Shown here one piece after another: positions 58,830-64,000 of a stretch of DNA of 64,000 nucleotides. Every line of letters begins with the position of its first letter. Position 1 is the stretch's first letter. The DNA lies in contig CM067370.1 in assembly GCA_034401795.1 (NCBI GenBank), positions 49,791,914 to 49,855,913 on the forward strand, read 5' to 3'. The notes under the pieces were generated by a model, which did not search any database, was not told where the DNA came from, and saw only the letters and a list, made by a program, of their open reading frames with translations. A program made the position numbers and the translations under genes. Source of the stretch: Chaetoderma sp. LZ-2023a. Lineage: Eukaryota > Mollusca > Caudofoveata > Chaetodermatida > Chaetodermatidae.

Positions 58830-59770
58830 TCAATTCATTAATTGTAATATGTGAGCACGAGTATTTATAAATAGGCCTATTGACAACAATCTCTGCTTCA
58901 ATACCCGTTTTAGACCTTCTTAACCAATATCACCACTAGATATGACGCATAAGACATATTTTGCCTATTTTGATTAAGATTTTTGATTTTTGCTTCTTTA
59001 GAAAACAGTGTGAATAGAATAGATGTTATTGCTGGTTTAAAGAATTTGTGAATGGCTATATAGCTCAGCTTGCTAAAGACGCGTGTGAATTCATGGGCCC
59101 GTGAATGCTGTCTCAGGACTCTACGCCTGTAAGGTGGAATCGATGTTAACATTGAACGTTTGGGACAAAGCTTACGATAGAAAAGTGCATAACCTATGAC
59201 AATGCATCACATTTCAGGTAATAAACTTTCTTATCTAAATTTCACATTGTGAGACTTACAATGCGATGCTGACCAGGTATGCTACTCATAACATAACCAC
59301 ACTATTGACCTCCATCAACTACGTGCCTCTTCTCGTGACTTTCCACATAACATCGCGACACATGGTAGATCAGATTACCGAATTCTTCTCAAGCCAAAGA
59401 CATGTACAAGTGGATAAGCAGACCAGACATAAATATACATTTTACCAGGTCCGCTAAATTCTCACATGGTAAAGATACCATTAAGTGAACCGCTAAAAAT
59501 AGTTGTTAAGCGGACCACTATAAAATGAGGATTAAGCGGACAACCATTTGTTTAAGTTACCAACGAAAAAGAAAACGAATATTTAATATGCAACCGGTGA
59601 CACAAAAGAAGCCACTATGAATTTAATATTAGGCATTGTGGAATCCTAGAATATCACGTAAACGAGTTCTAGGCACATTTCACAATGGTTAACATATATA
59701 AAAGGCATATGCTTGAAACGGCACTCAAATGGGCTGATTCTCCAGTTCTCTAAAGACATAATAAAAACGT
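58830..59770. other. Stretch with no recognised gene
   Basis: A/G-rich GTAAGCGGACC-type words recur near 59455-59545. No element recognised. Confidence 0.45.
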
Positions 59771-59828
59771 AAAATACTGGACCTTCCTTGATAGTCACAT
59801 CTACATTGACAATTTTGTCTCAAGATAA

Positions 59829-60170
59829 TGGACCTTGCCCTGCCAACACCTTGCTCGTATTGGGATCGATCGATCCCTGAACTTCTTGCCCATCAATTTC
59901 CAGAAAGCTATACAGGGAAACCTGTTGAATATTTTGAAACTAATCTGACTGGATGATGTTGCTGCCTAAGGCAGCAATAGCGACAAGTAAAATTAGTTTC
60001 GAAATATTCAACAGAATGTTTATTAAATGGTAAAGACATTCAATTCGTACAACGTGTCGTTACAGACGGACTATATCGCGTCATTCATGACGGCATGATT
60101 ATGACGTCAGTCTACACGTCACGTAACCGATTATGACGTCATATGATTGAGTGAGGAAATGGATTCATAA
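59829..60170 (+). mobile_element. MITE, family M1 copy C
   Basis: Contains TTGGGATCGATCGATCCCTG (59857), TCAATTTCCAGAAAGCTATA, the full palindrome GTTGAATATTTTGAAACTAA to TTAGTTTCGAAATATTCAAC (59926-60015), TGTTTATTAAATGG, ACAATTCGTACAAC, and two CRE-like sites TGACGTCA near 60104 and 60135. TIRs are eroded; the left end may reach 59776. Confidence 0.82.
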
Positions 60171-60342
60171 ATTTCTTAATGCGGGCGTAAGACGTGATTT
60201 GTTTCGGTCTACTTAAGACTCCTTTTAACTGCATTATGTATATATACGTCAAAATCTTGATAAATTACAAAATAAGACACCCGCTTCCATAATTAAACCA
60301 AGTTTGTGTACTCATAGAAAATTGATATATCTACTGGAAACA

Positions 60343-60690
60343 CAATGTACATTTCCAGTTTTAGCTATGCCACGCCAATCTCTATCTAAGCTCCACCAAC
60401 ACCATCGTGTTGGGATCGATCGATCTATGAACTCACTGACTATTAATTCCCGGAAAACGATGCAGGTAAGCTGTTGGATATCTTGAAACTGATTCGAGTG
60501 GGTGGTGTTGCTGCCTATGACAGCAACAGCGCCCAATCAAATTAGTTTCAAAATATTAAACAGCATGTTTATTAAATAGCAAATACATACAATTCGTACG
60601 TGTCTGAATATTAAGCGCCAAAGACGGACTATTTCCAATCATTCATGACGTCATGTGATGGATGGATAAACTGTAAAGGTGAATTGAGCA
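60343..60690 (+). mobile_element. MITE, family M1 copy D
   Basis: Left TIR AATGTACATTTCCAGTTTTA and right TIR ATAAACTGTAAAGGTGAATT. It contains GGGATCGATCGATC, the palindrome around GTTGCTGCCTATGACAGCAA (60475-60570), ACAATTCGTACGTG, and CATGACGTCATG at about 60645. Confidence 0.87.
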
Positions 60691-62025
60691 ATTTTCCAAT
60701 TATTTCCTTATTCGGCAGAACTAAGCTCAAAGCAACAATTGTGTGAAAATAGTCATTAACAGGACGAATGGTCCCGCGCTAACGAACCACCTAGACGAAT
60801 ATACAGAATTATTGAAGTCATAAGTTAACCGCATTTGATTACCATCCACGACATTTTGTAGTACACTCATTCACATGCTTAGACAATTAAAACCGTTTAC
60901 ATTGGACATATAACAAGATTCACTCATGTTAGTTCTCACTTGTAGTTGTTGTTGGCGCTATATGACAGTAGAGCCGTAATCATGTACGCTCTTGGTGCAT
61001 TATATTTCAACGTGCGGTTAGATAAAAAGGAATGCAATGTGTAAATGGTGACTAGACTAATGATCTCATCATGTACTGCATGGTTATGACACGCCCGTGT
61101 GATATATAATGCGTGATCAAAATCTTCGTCTCTTCAATGAGATGACGATTGAGATGGCACTTAAGGTCCTACTCCCTGAATGGATACATTCTCGTGACCC
61201 TCTTCTTTGCTTATTAGTCACAAAAGAATCGTGTCCGTGTATGCGTAATCGGCACATTGCAAGGGTTTCTGATATGTATATAACCCAGGACCTGAGCATG
61301 ACAAGCTACCTATTCTCTCTCTAAAGACGCGCCCACATCTGGAAAGAGAAAAGGAGCTCTTGTGTCTTCAGATTTCGTAAGTATTAAAATTTTAATTTTT
61401 TGTAAAGCAAGTTACAGATTTAATTTGAAATTTTACGTTTAAAACTCATTTTGCAAATTTAAAAATAGTATTGTAAATAGTTCAAGGGAAGAAAAGGCAC
61501 CGTGTAGCGCATGCATATAGTAGAAACTATTTATTAGGATCATATCAGTGGCATAAACACGTTAAAGAGACACTAACTGATAGATATTAAATTCATTTTG
61601 GAATTGCCCGATGCTCAATGATTTCCTGGTAATATAAGATGCATTCTTAGTGCATGCTAACTTTATACAGCAAATCTGGCGTTGTCACTTATATTTAAAG
61701 GATCGTCAGCGCGAAGAATGCGAATCGCAACAAATCATAAGGACCACATCAAAGTGATAACTTACCGACATAATCACAGCATATCAATTCTAGCACTCTT
61801 GCTCAATGAATCCCCACGGAAATTGTAAGCGAAAACCTTGCTTTTCTGTCCTCAAAATTGGCTTCACGGTTTTAATATTTTCAGAAGTTCAAATTTGCAT
61901 CTTCTTGGCTATTAATTGCCCGTATATTGTGCAATCGTGAAATATCAAGAAACGTGAATCAAATGCTAATATTAGCCCACTGGAAGCATTATATGCGGTA
62001 ATGCCATATACAAAGCTGGACAGAT
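60691..62025. other. Stretch with no recognised gene
   Basis: The frame at 61109-61324 (71 codons) is unrecognised. Nothing else seen. Confidence 0.5.
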
Positions 62026-62029
62026 CTAA

Positions 62030-62396
62030 TCCGTCACTCAGATATACTATAACGTCATAATCAATTACGTCACGCGTAGGCTGATGTCACAATCGCAATG
62101 CATAATGAATGGCATATCTATCTCGATCACGAACATTGAAGAGCCGGTCAAGTGTACGAATTTTGCATCTTTGATAGATTTACTATTTAATAAACATTCT
62201 GTCGAATATTTCAAAACTAATAGGCAGCAGCAGCGCACAGTCAAATTAGTATCAAAATGATTCTGTAGTTACCTTAAAATTGGAATTCTAGGAATTCAGG
62301 GTTCAAATTATATAAATCGATCCTAACACGCGCAAAATGTGGGAGGGGCTTGGCTTGAATTGGGCGGGGAATAGCTAGAAATGGATCCCTCTATTG
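62030..62396 (-). mobile_element. MITE, family M1 copy E
   Basis: Reverse orientation. From the right edge: ATAGAGGGATCCATTTCTAG, then CCCCGCCCAATTCAAGCC and AGGATCGATTTATA. The core palindrome is reduced (CAGCAGCGCACAGTCAAATT). Then come TGTTTATTAAATAG on the minus strand and TACGTCACGCG near 62065. Confidence 0.75.
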
Positions 62397-62404
62397 TGTC
62401 ACTA

Positions 62405-62485
62405 AAGACAAGTGATGACGTAATGAAAGGTAACTGCTATACAATGACAAGTGATGACGTAATAAAAGGTAACTGCTATAAAATG
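62405..62485. repeat. 39-bp tandem duplication with TGACGTAA site
   Basis: ACAAGTGATGACGTAAT(G/A)A followed by AAGGTAACTGCTATA occurs twice, at 62408 and 62447. Confidence 0.85.
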
Positions 62486-62857
62486 ACTGTTTCTTAAGAA
62501 GGGTGCTTCTTTATCGACCCGTATATCGACCAGTCACCTGCTAAAAGAACAAAAATTAAAGTACAGCTCAGAAATAACGTAACACGTAATTCAGCATATT
62601 TTGAACATAGGCTAATTGAATAGGAAAACATTGCTTCCTAAGACAGCAATGTCTTCCAATCCACTTACTTTAAAATATTCAACAGAATATTACATTGTGT
62701 TCAAAATCGTAATAAATAAGAAGTTTCTGTTTTTGTTTCGGAAATTTAATTTATTTCTGAGCTGTACTGCATGTGGTTCTATGAAAGGCATATTAAGCCT
62801 TTGCACGAGAAATGTCAACCACACAAATATCATTTACGATGTAATAAACATTGTGGG

Positions 62858-63135
62858 TAGCTAAGCTCCACCCACGCTTCGCCCGGCCTCGGATTGATCG
62901 ATCCCTACGCTATCGGAATATCAATTTCCAGAAAACTATAGCTGTTGAATATTTTGAAACTAATTTGATCCGGTGTTGGTGATGACAATTATTCAACAGT
63001 TGTTTATTAAATAGTAAACACATACAATTCGTACAACTTATCGGACTATTACGCGTTTATGATGGACTATATTGCGTCATTCATGACGTAATTGATTATG
63101 ACGCTACATGTTTGACTGAGAAACTGGATTACTCA
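62858..63135 (+). mobile_element. MITE, family M1 copy F
   Basis: Starts at GTGGGTAGCTAAGCTCCACC. It contains GGATTGATCGATCCCT, TCAATTTCCAGAAAACTATA, TTGAATATTTTGAAACTAAT and TGTTTATTAAATAGTAAA, then ACAATTCGTACAAC and CATTCATGACGTAATTGATT. The right half of the palindrome is deleted and the TIRs are not evident. Confidence 0.78.
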
Positions 63136-63399
63136 ATTACTTTCAAACTATTCAAGTCCATATCCATATAACTAGCTTGAAAAAAAAGATTTTCGAAGAC
63201 TTCTTTGTTCAAAGGATTAAATCCCTGACCATGTATTGATCAAAACCATTTTAAAGATAGTATTATGTAAATATCATAAACCAATCCAGAAGGGAGTATA
63301 TAACATATACGATATCATTTTATTTGTCTTCAGAGCGAAACTCGCTGGCTATTATAGATTTCTACATCATAATAACTGTGTCTAAGTGGGTGTGACTGA

Positions 63400-63682
63400 G
63401 ATGGTTAACGCTTTAAGCCTTGAATTTGTTTAAGAAAATTTCAATTTTTTCAAAGAAAATATCAGCCAAAAACGGTTTCTGCAATGGTCTTGAGAAATGT
63501 CAATTTGCAGACCAAGAGAAGACTATTTTTGAAGTTTTACCACTGGAATGACTGGCTCGATAACCGATCCAGTCATTCCAGTGCTAAACTTTCACAAATA
63601 GTCTTCTCTTGGTCTGCAGATTGACATTTCTCAAGACCATTGCAGAAACCGTTTTTGGCTGATGTAAGTGTTAACGGGTTAC
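63400..63682. mobile_element. Foldback element, family F1 copy 2
   Basis: Near-complete palindrome of about 280 bp: outer GGTTAACGCTTTAAG and AAGTGTTAACGGGTT. Long arms contain AAAAACGGTTTCTGCAATGG against CCATTGCAGAAACCGTTTTT, with the same core as copy 1 (CACTGGAATGACTGGCTCGA, CCAGTCATTCCAGTG). Confidence 0.88.
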
Positions 63683-63823
63683 AATAGATCTATGGGTGAG
63701 CGTGTCAGCATTAGAATGGTGTAATCATACATGCCGCGCAATATACAATGTCACCTACAGACCATCAACAGAGGCGCATTCAATGACAAGATCGCATCAT
63801 AAAAGGCGAAAAGAGAATATGGC

Positions 63824-63929
63824 TTGATGGATGGATGGGTGGATGTATGAATGGATAGATGGAGGATAGATGGATAGATGGAAAGATGGATAGATGGATG
63901 GATGAATGGATGGATAGATGCATGCATGG
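63824..63929. repeat. (GGAT/AGAT)n microsatellite
   Basis: Imperfect GGAT, AGAT and GGGT words. Confidence 0.95.
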
Positions 63930-64000
63930 GTACCTTAGTCACAATGATGTGCGTTTCCTAAAGACCGCTTTAGTCCTGATTTGCAAGGACTGTTTGCAAG

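Noticed and set aside
62280-62340. GGGTTCAAATT as a tRNA B box, suggesting a SINE
   Set aside because: No matching A box or cloverleaf could be found; the sequence belongs to MITE copy E.

Overview
The window looks like nuclear DNA of a marine invertebrate animal; I cannot assign a phylum. The base composition is AT-rich with no long host coding regions. There is a spliced seven-transmembrane receptor with a GT-AG intron, several clades of metazoan non-LTR retrotransposon, a Penelope-like fragment, a Ty3/Gypsy remnant, MITEs, tandem repeats, and very many di-, tri- and tetranucleotide microsatellites. No bacterial operons, tRNAs, rRNAs or CRISPR arrays are visible. Almost everything recognisable is mobile or repetitive DNA in varying decay.

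Layout. 0-13 kb: microsatellites, four degenerate tandem arrays, one MITE copy (3.1 kb), the 3' end of a Jockey/I-like LINE with an RNase H domain (7.2-8.2 kb, minus), a possible decayed DNA transposon (9.75-10.8 kb), and inverted-repeat elements rich in CCATGG (11.7-13.0 kb). 13.1-15.7 kb: a 2.5-kb minisatellite of a 37-bp unit that is open in all three plus frames. 17.2-19.4 kb: an endonuclease/RT LINE remnant (minus). 23.0-24.2 kb: a decayed Ty3/Gypsy gag-protease (plus). 25.2-26.7 kb: a class A GPCR gene in two exons (minus). 28.1-37.3 kb: three remnants of a large invertebrate repeat-encoded protein family with the signatures DTDVVVL, TGCDTVSSF and LPPS (minus). 37.6-38.0 kb: a TIR element. 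39.1-39.6 kb: a Penelope-like fragment (plus). 44.1-47.0 kb: a second MITE and a second, broken GPCR paralogue (minus). 47.3-55.1 kb: a nearly full-length Tx1/L1-like LINE (plus) sitting in an (AGT)n tract, itself split by a nested CR1/L2-like LINE and a Penelope fragment. 56.6-57.5 kb: another copy of the 17-kb LINE family (plus). 55.8-63.7 kb: two foldback elements and four more MITE copies.

The main biological signals are these. The Tx1-like LINE is flanked by (AGT)n on both sides with an 11-bp candidate target duplication, which suggests microsatellite-specific insertion. A six-copy MITE family carries terminal inverted repeats, an internal palindrome and CRE-like TGACGTCA sites. Two GPCR paralogues carry the same unusual LRF in place of DRY but have different lesions. 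One large repeat-encoded protein remnant carries a 71-bp inverted duplication consistent with a template switch. None of the transposon reading frames appears intact except ORF1 of the Tx1-like LINE (451 codons).
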